DNA of 64,000 bases from Prorocentrum cordatum (taxonomy: Eukaryota > Sar > Dinophyceae > Prorocentrales > Prorocentraceae). The position numbers and the translations under genes are program-made. Location: assembly GCA_963575745.1 (NCBI GenBank), contig CAUYUJ010018060.1, positions 731,032 through 795,031 on the forward strand. The letters run 5' to 3'. Below, piece after piece: positions 21,213-31,815 of this stretch. The notes under the pieces were generated by a model. That model was not told the DNA's origin, searched no databases, and saw nothing but the letters and a program-made list of their open reading frames with translations. Position 1 is the first letter of the stretch. Each line of letters opens with the position of its first letter.

Positions 21213-21569
21213 ATCAGTTTGGTATCTTGGCTTCAGATAGGCCGCGCAGAAGCATGCAGTGCAAGAGACAGTGTGGATGCCTTCTTGTCGGCGGTGTTGG
21301 GAGGGCGGCAACATGTGTTGTGTGGTTCGGGACCTGTCTACCTGCCACGCTGGTGTCATCGGGGGGCGGCCACGACGCGGGGCCCCCAAATGCTGCAAAT
21401 TCTGCTACGACCGAGTTCAGACACACATTGGCCCATCCAGCAACGATGCCCTTGGCGAACACGTCGGCCTCGCGCCGTGTTGGCGCTGTTGGGCCGTGCG
21501 CGCAGGCGCGCGGTTTCCTGCTCGCCCGCGTTCTGGACTGCGCGCCCGCGCGTTCTGAAGTCGGGGGCA
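21213..21569. other. Unassigned stretch
   Basis: No gene or clear repeat. A few overlapping frames have no domain. Confidence 0.3.
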
Positions 21570-22195
21570 TTTCTTGGGCCCGTCTTGGCCCCGTGGCTCC
21601 AAGAGGGCTCCCCTTCGGGGCCTTCAAGATGGCCTCTTGGGGGCCTCGTGGGCCGCTCTTTGGCGCCTCTTGAGCGCTCTTGTGGCAGTCTCGGGGCCGT
21701 CGCGGGCCCCTCGTGGGTTTCTTTTGGGGCCATCTCGGGGCCATATTGGAGGAGATCGATCGCAGAAGGGCAGGGGGCAATTCAGCCCCCCCCCCCGCCC
21801 GCGGAAGCTCCAAGATGGCCTCTTTGGGGCCTCTTGGGCCGTTCTTGGGCGCTTCTCGGGCGCTCTTGGGGCCATTCAGGGTCCGCCCTGGGCCCCTACT
21901 GGGCCTGCCCATGGCCATCTTGGAGCCAGCATGCGGCCCAAGAAACTCATCGGGAACGAAAACACGAGAATCCCAACCACCGTCATCTTCTTGTGGTTGA
22001 AGGGTTTGGGCTTCTTGGGGGGTGCCTCGGGAGGCGGAAGTGGCACGTGGTACCTTCTGGGGGTGCTTTGGGTGTCTTGGAGGTTTGTCGGAGGCTATCT
22101 TGAGCGATGTTGAGGTACTTTGGGCCATCTTGGAGGCCCTCTTGGGCGGCCTTGGGCCCTCTTGGAGCAATATGGCGCCTTCCTGGGCGCTCTGA
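21570..22195 (+). repeat. Degenerate CTTGGGGCC repeats
   Basis: Repeated TCTTGGGGCCTCTTGGGCCG-type words at about 15-20 bp spacing, interrupted at 21,745-21,810 and 21,930-22,000. Long frames here read as LGASWG-type peptides and are repeat artefacts. Confidence 0.65.
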
Positions 22196-22534
22196 CGGCT
22201 CAGCGGTCGAGGGGGATGGGGGTGCACCCTTCCCCCGAGCAGGGGAGGGGGGGATTGTGGCGGGGAGCTCCGTTAGACCACTCAGCCCAGAGGGCTGGTG
22301 GGATTAAGCGGGGGTGCTGGCATCGTTTTTAAGCTACAGGCTCGGAAGTATTCTCCGAACGCCACGCCAATGCCCCAACAACGCCCGAAAGACTAAGATG
22401 GCTTCTGCGTCCAAACCCAATCCGCATCAGCGGGCGCGCGGTCCAAACGCCCCCATAGCATTCTGAACGTGTTTCTGCTTGCGGGCCCCCTCTGGGGTGA
22501 TCCGCCCTCTCAAGGAAAGCTGGGTCGATGGAGT
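22196..22534. other. Unassigned stretch
   Basis: GC-rich without recognisable gene or repeat. Confidence 0.3.
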
Positions 22535-22895
22535 CTGGTATCGGCGATTCTGCTTGGGGCGTCCTCAGGATGTGCCTGGGTTGGCCTGGTTTGGCCTGGT
22601 TTGGCCGCGCGCCCCGCCTGAGGCATCCTCAACATCAGCCTGGTTTGGCCCGTGGTGTCGCCTGGTTCGCCCCACGGTTTCGATTTGGACGTCCTCGAAA
22701 TTTGCACGGTTTGGCTTATGTTTTGGCCAGTTCCGCTTGAGACGTCCTCACAAGCTGCCTGGCGTGGCCCTGGTGTGGCATGGTTTGAGCCCGATTCCGC
22801 TTGAGATGTTATCGCTTTTCCCTGGTTTGGCCTTGGTTTGGTTTGGTGTTCGCTCAGTTCCGCTTGAGATGTCCTCGCAATGTGCGGTGGCGATT
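22535..22895 (+). repeat. Tandem repeat of about 67 bp, 5 units
   Basis: Units start with TTCCGCTTGAGATGTCCTCG (22,728, 22,794 and 22,858, with diverged starts near 22,546 and 22,610) and continue with GCCTGGNNTGGCCTGGTTTGGC-like sequence. Confidence 0.7.
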
Positions 22896-23914
22896 CGAAA
22901 TGGGGCACTGCGCAAGAGGAATAATCTCAACTCGCCTGGGCCACATTCTCTTCGACACGGCCTGGATGATTCACACAGGTCGTGGTAGGCGTTCAATGGC
23001 ACTGTGCGCAGTAAAGAACCGTTGTTGTCCACAAGTAGCACGACCGCGCTACAGAACAACGAGCGAGATGTGCGTGGACATTCCCAGCGCGCTGTGGGTT
23101 TTCATGGGCGCGTGTGGCGGCGTTCGGAGAAAATCGTTCCGAGCCTGCAGGGCGCCTCGCGGCATGTCCCCGCTACCAAAGTTCAATGGTCGGTCACGCG
23201 TGCGACGCGGTTTGCGGGCGACGCCGAAAGACATGAAGTGGGTTGCTTCGGCACCGACATCCGACACCTTGGGGTGCGGGGACGCCGACACTGCGTTGGC
23301 AAAGTTCGCTGCCAGCTCAGCGAGGGATGCAGTTGCTGGCTGCCTCCGGGGGCCTCCAACCGTTTCCAGGGGCAGCGCATCAAACTGCCCTGACATTCCA
23401 GAAGGGCTCCGCGAGTCTCCAGTGCCATCGGGCGGTTCGCACTGGCCCCCCCCCCCCGCCAGCGATCCTCCACGGGGGGCCCGCAGGGCCCTCGCCTGTG
23501 CTCCAGGTCCCCAGGCCTCCCATGCAGGCGGCGTGCATGTTTGCACGCTCGGGCCTCGGAATTCCGCAGTCCGCAGGGCCTCACGCCCCTCTCCTGGACC
23601 TTCTCGGGGACTTCCCAGGCGTGGGCTTGTTCCCTGACCTTGCGGACAGGGTTCCCGTGAGGTGGGTCTGGGGGGTGCTCTCGAAAGTTGGCCCCGAACA
23701 TGGGCATACCAACGGCAGAAGACAGCAGAAGACGGCCATCGTTTGCAGTTGTGGCCCGCGGTCGAGCTTCCAACAGGCCCACGAGGGCCTATTCAGTGGG
23801 GAACGAATTTGTGGAACCAAGCTTGCAGATATTCAGCTAGTGCACGATATGCCCGGCCCGATTCTCACGTTTCTTGATTTACAAGACGTGTGTTTCACGA
23901 TGTTAAGTCATGTG
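22896..23914. other. Unassigned stretch upstream of the copia element
   Basis: No recognised gene. The open frames (for example 23,243-24,334) run into the copia LTR region and show no domain. Confidence 0.3.
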
Positions 23915-23929
23915 TTGCACGTGCGCTTG

Positions 23930-24021
23930 TCTGTTATGTTGAGTTCGTTTGTACCGAAACCGTGTTGGCTCAAGGCACTGAGCTGGAAAATTATCAAACC
24001 AGATTCAGATTCTATCTACGT
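23930..24021 (+). repeat. Putative 5' LTR segment of the copia element
   Basis: Matches 27,538-27,629 with TGAGTTCG, CCGAAACCG, GGCTCAAGGCAC, GAGCTGGA, AAACCAGA and GATTCTATCTAC in the same order. It is followed at once by TGGTAGGCGGAGC, reminiscent of a tRNA primer-binding site (plant copia elements use TGGTATCAGAGC). The outer LTR start was not fixed. Confidence 0.6.
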
Positions 24022-24248
24022 GGTAGGCGGAGCTTCTGCCGCCAGTCGCTCGTCTTGGGGCATCGTTGGTGCGAGTTCTGAGGAGGGGAATCTCGCAATC
24101 TTCGAGTGCTGGAGGCGCTACACTTCATACGTCAGGAGGTGTGCGTTCAAACGACGCTGCTGGGCTCACATCGGACAGTTGCTACTGGAGAAGCAGAAGT
24201 TGACGGAGAGATACAGCAAGGAGATCGAACGGGAGCTCTTGAACCAGG

Positions 24249-25121
24249 ATGGAGGAGCTCGCTCAGCAGATTCGTCAACTCGTCCAGTTGCAACAACAGT
24301 CCCAAACAGAGATCCAGCGGCTAGCGGCGAATAATCAGCGTCTGCAGCAATCAGTACAACAGCAACGAAAGGCACCACGAGCAGCAGGAGGCGAAGGGGG
24401 TCGCACCGCGCTCGTGGAACTACTTCACCAAAACCTGGCGAATCGACCCCCATCGAGTTCCAGACTGGTAGACACGAGGGGTATCGGCAAACCATCAAAC
24501 TATGGTGGAGATGACAATTGGTGGCGAGAGTGGCAGGCTAAGTTTGAATGCGACGTTTGGAGAGGATGTTCGAGATGTTCTTGATTCGGCCTGCCAGCAG
24601 CAAGCGACGATCACCGACACAGATATTGATCTTAAATGGTTTTTGTTGGAGATGTAGCTGAGCAGGTGAACGAGATAGAGAGCAATAACATTCAGTTGCA
24701 TGCAGCCCTTCAGCAGTTGACGTCGAAAGAACCGCCTGAGTTGGCCATGAATTCCCCGGAAGAAAATGGTTCAGAGGCGTGGGGGAATCTCGGCAGACGC
24801 TTCGATCCGTCGACGGGAGCCCGAAAACTCAATCTACTTCGCTCGATTCTCACGCCTGCACGCAGCGCAATCGACAACCTGGCTCAAGCCCTGCAGAGAT
24901 GGGAGGATCAAGTTTCTCAGTGTGAAAGACGCAAGGATGCTCTAGGCAATAGCGATCAGATCAAGAGTGCAGCCTTGGGGAGTCTCTTACCTGAGGAGCT
25001 GGATCAGCACATTCTTTTGAACAAGTCTCGCATCCGAGACTATGAGGCTCTGAGGAAGGAGGTCGCGTTTTTTGTAGAGGCTCGCATAGAGATCCTGATT
25101 CGATGGACGTCGGCTCCATGA
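24249..25121 (+). pseudogene. copia gag (two frames)
   Basis: The first frame (24,249-24,584) starts MEELAQQIRQLVQLQQQSQT. It is Gln-rich and probably coiled, and ends in LVDTRGIGKPSNYGGDDNWW then REWQAKFE, the conserved start of dinoflagellate copia Gag. After a frameshift the second frame (24,636-25,121) carries AWGNLGRRFDPSTGARKLNL, LAQALQRWEDQVSQ and LLPEELDQHILLN, typical of the Gag helical core. The frame break near 24,580 inactivates it. Confidence 0.75.
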
Positions 25122-25666
25122 GCTACGGCAAAGGCAACACCTCCGACGGCAAGGGCAATAACCAAGGAGGCAAGAGCAGAGGGCACGACGGCAAGGGCAA
25201 GGGTAAGTCCGGCTCGAAGGGGAAGCCCAAGACCGATCACCCCGGCACCAGTCTTGTCTGCTGGAGCTGCAACCAGCCTGGCCACAAGGCAGAAAAATAT
25301 TGGAAGTCCCAGCGCCCCCACGGTGGCAAGTCCGACTCGAAGGGCAAATCCAAGGGCAAGGGCGCCAAGGCCAGCGAGTGGGGACCGAGATCAGCGAATC
25401 AATTTGGCACAGCAGAAGAGGAGCAGCCTGCTCAACCTGAACCAGAAGATTGCGGTGTACTTGAGTTGTGCCCCCTCAGTCTTTGCGCGGCCTATGGCAA
25501 GAAGAAGTGCGTCGACGAAAGCTGTTGTCCACCGCCGCCCAAGCTGTGCAGCAACATGCGCTCGTTGGGTAGCTGGGTCAAGTCGAATTTCGACACGGGC
25601 GCGGCGGCCGCGGTCCTTCCTACAGGGTGGGCTCCAGCGACGTCACCGCCGATAGGGTGTCAGTAA
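25103..25666 (+). pseudogene. copia nucleocapsid knuckle and protease start
   Basis: A Lys/Gly/Ser-rich basic stretch precedes VCWSCNQPGHKAEKYW. This is a C-x2-C-x4-H-x4-C zinc knuckle in which the last Cys has become Tyr. A second basic KSDSKGKSKGKG run follows. About 100 residues later the frame has FDTGAAAAVLP, the aspartic protease active-site motif (D-T-G-A). The frame then stops at 25,664. Confidence 0.75.
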
Positions 25667-26149
25667 CGCGCACATCGCGGACATCGGCTTCGGCGAGATC
25701 TGCGGCAAGGACGAGTGCGACCGTCCGGCTCGAGTGAAGGGGGGATCGTATCGGAGTTTTGAACGGGTCACAGGGCGTCGTCTTGGACGTCGAGAGCGAG
25801 CCCGCAAGGAAGGTGACCCAGTGCATGAAGAAGTTATCAGAGTGGCATCCCAATGACGGCATTGGCCTTTGGCAGGAGAAGGGCGTCTAAAACATGCGCA
25901 TGAAGGTCGACAGCGACGCCCAGAGGCGCATCTACGACTCCGGCAAGAAGGTCGGCGTGCTGGACATCGCCCTTTCAGGAGGGCGGCTCGTCGGGCTCGG
26001 GGGGCCCCCGGCAGGCCAGCCGGCTGCAAGTCCGGCCCTTGAGTCACCAGAGGACGAGTTCCTGGGCCAGTAGGAGGCCGGCAGAGGCCCCATGGCCCGG
26101 GCGCCGCGTTCACCCTCGGCGCCTACCAGGGCCGAGGTGGGCGAACGCG

Positions 26150-27060
26150 AACACGAAGCCGCCGGTCACGCAGTTTTTCGTCAGTGGTGCAATGCTTGCG
26201 TGGACGGCAAGGCGCGAACCGCATCGCCGATTGACCTCTGCTTCCGCTAACTCAGAGCTCGCCGTCCCGCATGTCAGCCTGGACTGCGGATTTTTAAGTC
26301 CGACCGAGACAAAGTCAAGTCAGGCCGAAGGACTGACCAAGAGAACCCCCTTCATCATGTTGTGTAGGAAGCGTGCAGTCTATGGAGCTACTACTGCACT
26401 TGATGAAGGTTTTCAGGATTTCTCGGTCAGGTCCAGGAAGGATATGGAAGGATTTCATCGAGTCTTGCGGGCGCAAAGGTCTAGTGCTAAAGTCCGATGG
26501 GGAATCCTCTATCCTAGCCCTGAAGAAGGAGATTGGCAAGTCATTACCTGTTTGCGACATCATTTTCCCGGGGGGGCCCGTAGGCGATCGTAAAGCAGGT
26601 GGAGCATCTGAAAATGCAGTCATACAAATCAAAGGTCAAGTACGTGTTTTGGTTTTCGCCGGTCAGAATCATTGGGGGAGGAAGTTACCATTCAATCATC
26701 CTCGTATAGCGTGGGCACCTCGCGCGGCAGCTACCGTCATCACTCGCTTTCGCGTTTGCCCTGGCGGTCGCACTGGCGAGGAGAGACGCACAGCGCGCAA
26801 GTGGGAGAAGTCCAATGCGTCGCCCGGAGAGCGAGTTCGAGTTCGTCTTTTCCGGGCCGAGCTCAACCAGAAGGAAGATCTGGAGCCACGTGTGGTAGAA
26901 GGCCTCTACCTCGGGCATGCCAGCAGAAGTGCGACGGTTCTAGTCATGACGACCACCGGTATCCGACGTGGTACTTCTTCGACTCGGTTAGATCCAGTTG
27001 CCCGCTGGGTGTGGCAGGGCGATGTTCTCATTGTGACGGCCGGCGTCGTTCAGAAAACCA
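26150..27060 (+). pseudogene. copia integrase (frame-broken, DDE triad present)
   Basis: Near 26,165-26,215 one frame reads GHAVFRQWCNACVDGKAR, the HHCC zinc-binding part of integrase. The catalytic triad can be traced: Asp in VSLDCGF (codon 26,282), Asp in LKSDGESS (codon 26,496) and Glu in GGASENAV (codon 26,610), with copia-like spacing of about 71 and 38 codons. The first Asp is in a different frame from the other two. Downstream HPRIAWAPRAAATVITRFRV and VEGLYLGHASRS belong to the integrase C-terminal region. Confidence 0.8.
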
Positions 27061-27300
27061 ACGCGCCACTCACGCCACTCAGGGCCAGTCAGCGCCGCTT
27101 TGCGCCACTCAGCGCCACTTCGCGCCACTCGGCCATTGAATGGCGCAGAGCGGCGCTCTGTGGTGCTGAGTGGCGCAGAGTGGCGTTGAGTGGCGCAGAG
27201 TGGCTCAGAGTGGCGCTGAGCGGCGGCGTCGTGTGGCGGCGCGTCGGTGGCGCGAACTGGCGCTGAGTGGCGTTGAGTTGCGCTGCGCGGCGCTGAGGGG
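27060..27300 (+). repeat. GTGGCGC-type minisatellite replacing the RT region
   Basis: Words GCGCCACTCAGCGCCACT then, on the same strand, GAGTGGCGCAGAGTGGCG repeat every 9-18 bp. The first third is in one orientation and the rest inverted, so the block can fold back. It begins where integrase ends. Confidence 0.75.
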
Positions 27301-27500
27301 AGAAGGGGTGCGAGGCGGAGCGGGAGGATGATGAGGATGAGGATGGGGGGGGGGGGGGGGATGAGGAGGAGAAGGAGGCGGACCAGGGGGAGAATGCGGA
27401 AGCGGAGGAGGGACAGGAGGGCGAGGAGGAGGAGGAGGGCGAAGAGGGCATGGAGGAAAACGATGAGGAGGGGGGCGATAACGGATGAGGCGGCGAGCAG
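27301..27500 (+). repeat. Purine-rich GGA/GGC low-complexity tract
   Basis: GAGGATGAGGATGAGG, a G-run at 27,346-27,360, then GGAGGA/GGCGAGG triplets. No gene. Confidence 0.7.
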
Positions 27501-27537
27501 GAACGATGAAGCATGCGACGCGGCCCTCTACATCGCA

Positions 27538-27629
27538 CAATATGATGGTGAGTTCGCTTGTTCCGAAACCGTTTCGGCTCAAGGCACCGAGCTGGACAAG
27601 GATTAAACCAGAGTCCGATTCTATCTACA
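27538..27629 (+). repeat. Putative 3' LTR segment of the copia element
   Basis: Direct-repeat partner of 23,930-24,021 (TGAGTTCGCTTGTTCCGAAA, GGCTCAAGGCACCGAGCTGG, GATTCTATCTACA). The copies are clearly diverged, so the insertion is old. Confidence 0.6.
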
Positions 27630-27798
27630 AAGCTGCTCCTGCGGGATCCGACTGATGAGGTGGCCTGTTTTGCAAGACCTCAACCGCAACCAGAACATTG
27701 GTGCTGTGGTTGGCAGCGCTGTGGCTACGGTCACTTTCAGTGCAGCCATGAGCCCCCCTAGCTTGCTCGCTATGACAGCTGGCTCTGCTGCCTAGTAT

Positions 27799-28041
27799 TT
27801 GGGATGTTGCTTGTCAATTCCTTATGCAGGCGCGTTCGTTGGTGCAAATGGGGCTGGGGAGCACATGGATGGTGTCCTTGCTGTGGCAGGCTTGGCTACG
27901 CTCGAGAATGCGGCAGTGGGCCTTGCTGGTGCCTTCGCAGCGAACGCAGCCTCGCCTCCGACGGCGGAAGTTGGACCGGTTGGAGAGCTCCCTCCATTGC
28001 CTCCAGTGCCTCTTCCTTGGGAGAAACCGAAGCCTAAGTAA
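27799..28041 (+). CDS. Hypothetical 80-aa open frame
   Basis: Starts at ATG with MGCCLSIPYAGAFVGANG, is Ala/Gly-rich and hydrophobic in the middle, and ends in a Pro-rich PPLPPVPLPWEKPKPK tail. It lies in low-repeat sequence of balanced composition. I recognise no family. It could be an exon of a longer gene or chance. Confidence 0.2.
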   Translation: MGCCLSIPYAGAFVGANGAGEHMDGVLAVAGLATLENAAVGLAGAFAANAASPPTAEVGPVGELPPLPPVPLPWEKPKPK

Positions 28042-28535
28042 TTGATCCGACGAACGTCGCCTGCAGCATTGGTAGGTTTGGTGTTCGGCCATGCAGATTG
28101 GTGAAGTGCTGTGTTAAGCAGCTCCATGATACTCGCTGAAGGCTTGTTGGTTGAAGTCGCATTGCTTTTGCGGTGCTAGCGACCTGCGCCCGTCTCTTTG
28201 GCGTGCTTGGGGTCCGTGGGAATGCCGAGTGATTGATTGGAATTCGAAATGCACACATGCATCCTGTCATGATTGGCGCACTCTCGGCTTACTTCCTTGA
28301 GCAAGTCTTGCATGGGGGACAAGGATCTGGATCATTTTCTCATCGTACATTTTCCGAAGAGCGTTGCCTACAGCAGGGTTGATCAGATCTTGAGTCATGC
28401 GGAGTGATGAAGTGATGTGTTGGGCAGATGCTTGCTTCTCGCTGATGACTTCGTCTTGGTTGGGATCGTGACGCCATTGTGGCGCTTACCAATGTACCCT
28501 CTCCGTACGAGATGTGCCCGAGTGGTCGCGCCAGG
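28042..28535. other. Low-repeat stretch
   Basis: No recognisable gene or repeat. Composition is balanced compared with the surrounding GC-rich DNA. Confidence 0.35.
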
Positions 28536-28689
28536 AGAAAATTAGCCCGACGAAGGACCCAACCATATGCAGGTGTGCGTACTGCAATTGTGATTCAATT
28601 TTCCGGCGGTGGTCCTTATGGGGCAACGAACCGTGCCAGGAATGTGCCGAAATGAGTGGCGTGGTACACGACGCGAGCGAAAACTAACA

Positions 28690-29625
28690 ACACAATGTGG
28701 ACTTCGCCACGGGGACCTTCGGTGGGGCTCCATATGGGGCCACGAAACGCTGTACTGGGTGGGGGGGACGCATGCGGACTGCGCCACGGGGACTTTCGGT
28801 GGAGTTCCCTATGGGGCCACGAAGCGTGTGAGGGGTGCGCCGGCATGAGTGGCTGGGGCGCATGCGGACTGTGCCACTGGGACCTTCGGCGGGGCTTCTA
28901 TGGGGCCACGAAGCGTGTGAGGAGTGTGCCGAAATGAATGGCGGGGACGCATGCGAACTGTGCCACTGGGACCTTCGGCGCGGCGGAGCTCCTATGGGGC
29001 CACGAAGCGTGTGAGGGTGTGTCGAATTGGGCGGCGGGGGCGCACGCGAACTGTGCCACTGGGTTTTTTTCGGCGGAGCACCTATGGGGCCACGAAGCGT
29101 GTGAAGGGTGTGCTGGAATGAGTGGCGGGGACGCATGCGAACTGTGCCACTGGGACCTTCGGAGGGCTCCTATGGGGCCGCGAAGCGTGTTGGGGGCGTG
29201 CCGAAATGAGTGGCGGGGACGCGTGCGAACTGTGCCACGTGGACCTTCGGCGGAGTTCCTATGGGGCCACGAAACGTGTGAGGGGTGTGCCGGAATGAGT
29301 GGCGGGGACGCATGCGAACTGTGCCACTTTCGGCGGAGCTCCTATGGGGCCACGAAGCGTGTGAGGGGTGTGCCGGAATGAGTGGCGGGGACGCATGCGG
29401 ACTGTGCCACTGGGACCTTCTGCGGAGCTCCGATGGGGCAACGCACCGTGCCAGGGTGTGCCGAAATGAGTGGCGGGGGCGCATGCGAACTGTGCCACTG
29501 GGACCTTCGGCGGAGCTCCTATGGGGCCACGAAGCGTGTGAGGGTGTGCCGACGGCGGGGGCGCATGCGAACTGTGCCACTGGGGCTTTTTTCGGCGGAC
29601 CCCCCATGGGGCCACGAAGCGTGTG
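28690..29625 (-). repeat. Tandem array of element B (about 11-12 units of 78-90 bp)
   Basis: On the + strand units read GAGTGGCGGGGACGCATGCG, AACTGTGCCACTGGGACCTT, CGGCGGAGCTCCTATGGGGC, CACGAAGCGTGTGAGGGGTG. The CCTATGGGGCCACGAAGCG core is the complement of the core in arrays A, C and D. Unit length varies through small deletions. Confidence 0.85.
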
Positions 29626-29626
29626 A

Positions 29627-29627
29627 C

Positions 29628-29724
<97 letters not shown>

Positions 29725-29844
29725 CTGATGCTGATGCTGATGCTGATGCTGATGATGATGATGATGATGTGATGGTGATGGTGATGGTGATGGATGGTGA
29801 TGGTGATGGTGATGGTGATGGTGATGTGATGGTGATGGTGATGG

Positions 29845-29875
<31 letters not shown>

Positions 29876-29897
29876 GATGTGATGGTGATGATGGTGG

Positions 29898-29980
<83 letters not shown>
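29627..29980 (+). repeat. (GAT)n/(GATGGT)n microsatellite
   Basis: GAT triplets with GCT, GGT and GTG variants (29,720-29,890) between purer GAT runs on both sides. Translation gives poly-Asp or poly-Met only. Confidence 0.95.
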
Positions 29981-29981
<1 letters not shown>

Positions 29982-30189
29982 GAGGAGGGGAGGGGAGGAG
30001 GGAGGAGGAGGAGGAGGATGAGAAGACGCAGGGACCGTCTCTTCAAAACGATGACCCAACAACACAGGTTGGTTGGGAAAATGAAAGGAGGGGAGGAGGA
30101 AGGAAGAGGAGGAAACGCGGGGACCGTCTCTTCAAAACGAGGACCCAACAACACAGGTTGGTTGGGAAAAAAAAGAGGCCCATAGGGCC

Positions 30190-30735
30190 CAACGACAGTC
30201 CAAAAGCGCTCAAAGAGCCCCCGAGGTTGCTTCAAGACGGCCCCAGAGGCCCCCAAGATGTCCCAAGAAAACCTTAAGCGGACCCCGAAAAGCGAGAATC
30301 ATGCCATTCCCTCCAGATGACGTGCGGTTGCAGGGTGTGTCTTTCATTGTCTTCACAGCGTCCACATCGGCCCAAGAGGTCCCCAAGATCGGCCCAAGAC
30401 TGCCCAAGAGGTCCCCAAGAGAGCCCGAAGACGGTCCCAGAGGGCTCTAAGACAACCCAAAGAGAGCCCCAACGCAGCTCAGAAGGGGCTCCAGAGGGCT
30501 CCAAAAGGCTCCCGAGAGAGCCCTCGGATCGGTCCAAGATGGCCCAAGGAGGCCCCCAAGTGCCCGACGACGGTCCAAAAGAGGCTCCAGTTGGCTCGAA
30601 AGGCGCCCGCGAGCCCCTAAGAGCCCTCCAGAAGACCCCCAGGGGGGTCCAAGAGATCCTTCAGAGCGTCCCAAGACGGTCCCAGCCCCCCAAGACGGCT
30701 CAAGAGGGCCCCAGGCAGCCCAGAGGGGCCCGAGT
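30190..30735 (+). repeat. Degenerate CCCAAGAGGTCCCC repeats
   Basis: Repeated words such as GGCCCAAGAGGTCCCCAAGA and GAGCCCGAAGACGGTCCCAG at about 15-20 bp spacing, interrupted at 30,290-30,360. Same type as the interior of composite E. Confidence 0.65.
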
Positions 30736-31612
30736 CTCTTCTCGCCCTGCCTCACTCTCCTTTCTCTCGTGCCCGCTCTGTGCCTCGCTACCCTCTTTTC
30801 AGAGACCTCGTCGAGGCTTCAATCAGGCAAGGCTTCATGCAGGAAGCGGACAACGCGGGAGCGATCATACGACTCCTTGTTTCCAGCTATCTCCTGACAA
30901 GTCTCTGTCTAGCGGGTCAGGCCCACCGCAAAGGGAAGCTTGAGAAGCACCGCTGAATTTTTGGGCACCTTTTTCGATACGTCCGAAGCGCAGCCCGCAG
31001 GCCCCACACTAGCCCCGCTTCACACGTCCCCAACGCGCATTCCAGAAACACAGCCGCACAGACAAAGCCCTCGGGTGAACACAGCGATTGCACGAGCTTC
31101 CAAGACAGCCTTTCACGCAGCTCCGAGCGGCTTATTTCGGCCCTCAAATTGAATCCCATAGCGCGGGGGCCCACATTTCTCTAAGGTCGGGGCTCGTGTC
31201 TCTATGAGGTTCGCCCTCTGGGCCACAACGCGCTTTCTTCCTCCCTCCCTCCCCACCCATGACGTGACGCTTCCCCCCGAGTGCGCCCACGGCACTGCCG
31301 CCGTACGTCAGGCACCAGTCTGTGGTGCTGGACCCACACGGCGGGGGGGGGGAGGAGGGGGCCTTTCATTATGACCCCCCCCCCGCGCTCCCTCTGCCCC
31401 CCCCCTGTGATGCCCGCAGTCGCCGCGAATGTAAAAGACTGCGCTCTCCCGGGAGTTCTCGTCCGGCATTCCAGGCAGGGGCCCCGCAGGCCCCCGAGCT
31501 CGGTCAGCGGCAGTCCTCCCTAACGCTTCGGGAGACCACCAGAAGGCCTCCGGGAGCGCGAGCGGCCCCCCATGGCTGCAGGGTACCTCGGAAAACCTCG
31601 AGGAGCTGGACG
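30736..31612. other. Unassigned stretch
   Basis: Mixed sequence; part near 30,780-31,180 is low-repeat. No recognisable gene. A G-run at 31,342-31,352 and a C-run at 31,376-31,384 bracket a short segment. Confidence 0.35.
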
Positions 31613-31732
31613 AGAGAGGGGGAGGGGGCGGGGGCATGGGGGGGGGGCGAGGGAGGGGGCGAGGGAGGGGGCAAGGGGGGGGGGCAAAGGGAGGGGGCAA
31701 AGGGAGGGGGCGAGGGGAGGGAGTACGATCCA
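31613..31732 (+). repeat. G-rich GGGGGCNAGGGA repeats
   Basis: GGGGGCGAGGGAGGGGGCGA-type words repeat from 31,613 to 31,725. Potential G-quadruplex sequence on the + strand. Confidence 0.75.
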
Positions 31733-31734
31733 AG

Positions 31735-31815
31735 AAAGATCCGGCGCAGATCCATGGCGGGGGTTCCAGTGCAGATCCAAGAAGTCCGCGCGGAGCGCCA
31801 AAAGTTTATGCTTAT
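31735..31815 (+). repeat. Partial copy of the hairpin element
   Basis: Contains GCAGATCCAAGAAGTCCGCG then CGGAGCGCCAAAAGTTTATG. This is the right arm of the hairpin element that is complete at 45,388-45,504. The left arm is broken or replaced. Confidence 0.55.

Larger units (their letters stand above)
23915..27630 (+). mobile_element. Ty1/copia-type LTR retrotransposon, decayed, RT region lost
   Basis: The order is a direct repeat (putative 5' LTR), gag, a zinc-knuckle relic, a protease motif, integrase, a GGCGC-type minisatellite, then the direct repeat again (putative 3' LTR). Integrase placed before the (missing) RT is the Ty1/copia order. There are several frameshifts. After the integrase end near 27,060 no RT or RNase H motif is found before the second direct repeat 500 bp later. 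The element is therefore internally deleted and non-functional. Confidence 0.8.
28540..30175 (-). mobile_element. Composite minisatellite-bearing element B (inverted)
   Basis: Read on the minus strand it has the same leader as element A (AACCTGTGTTGTTGGGTCC, GTTTTGAAGAGACGG). Here the leader is present twice (30,115-30,170 and 30,030-30,075). Then come purine/pyrimidine and GAT repeats, the tandem array, and a tail matching elements A and C (CTGCATATGGTTGGGTCCTT, then CGTCGGGCTAATTTT) at about 28,540-28,575. No coding sequence of its own. Confidence 0.65.

Noticed and set aside
27536-27630. Spliced-leader relic of an independent retrogene
   Set aside because: The leader-like word is shared by both flanking direct repeats of the copia element, so it belongs to the LTR. 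It is reported only as a possible capture.
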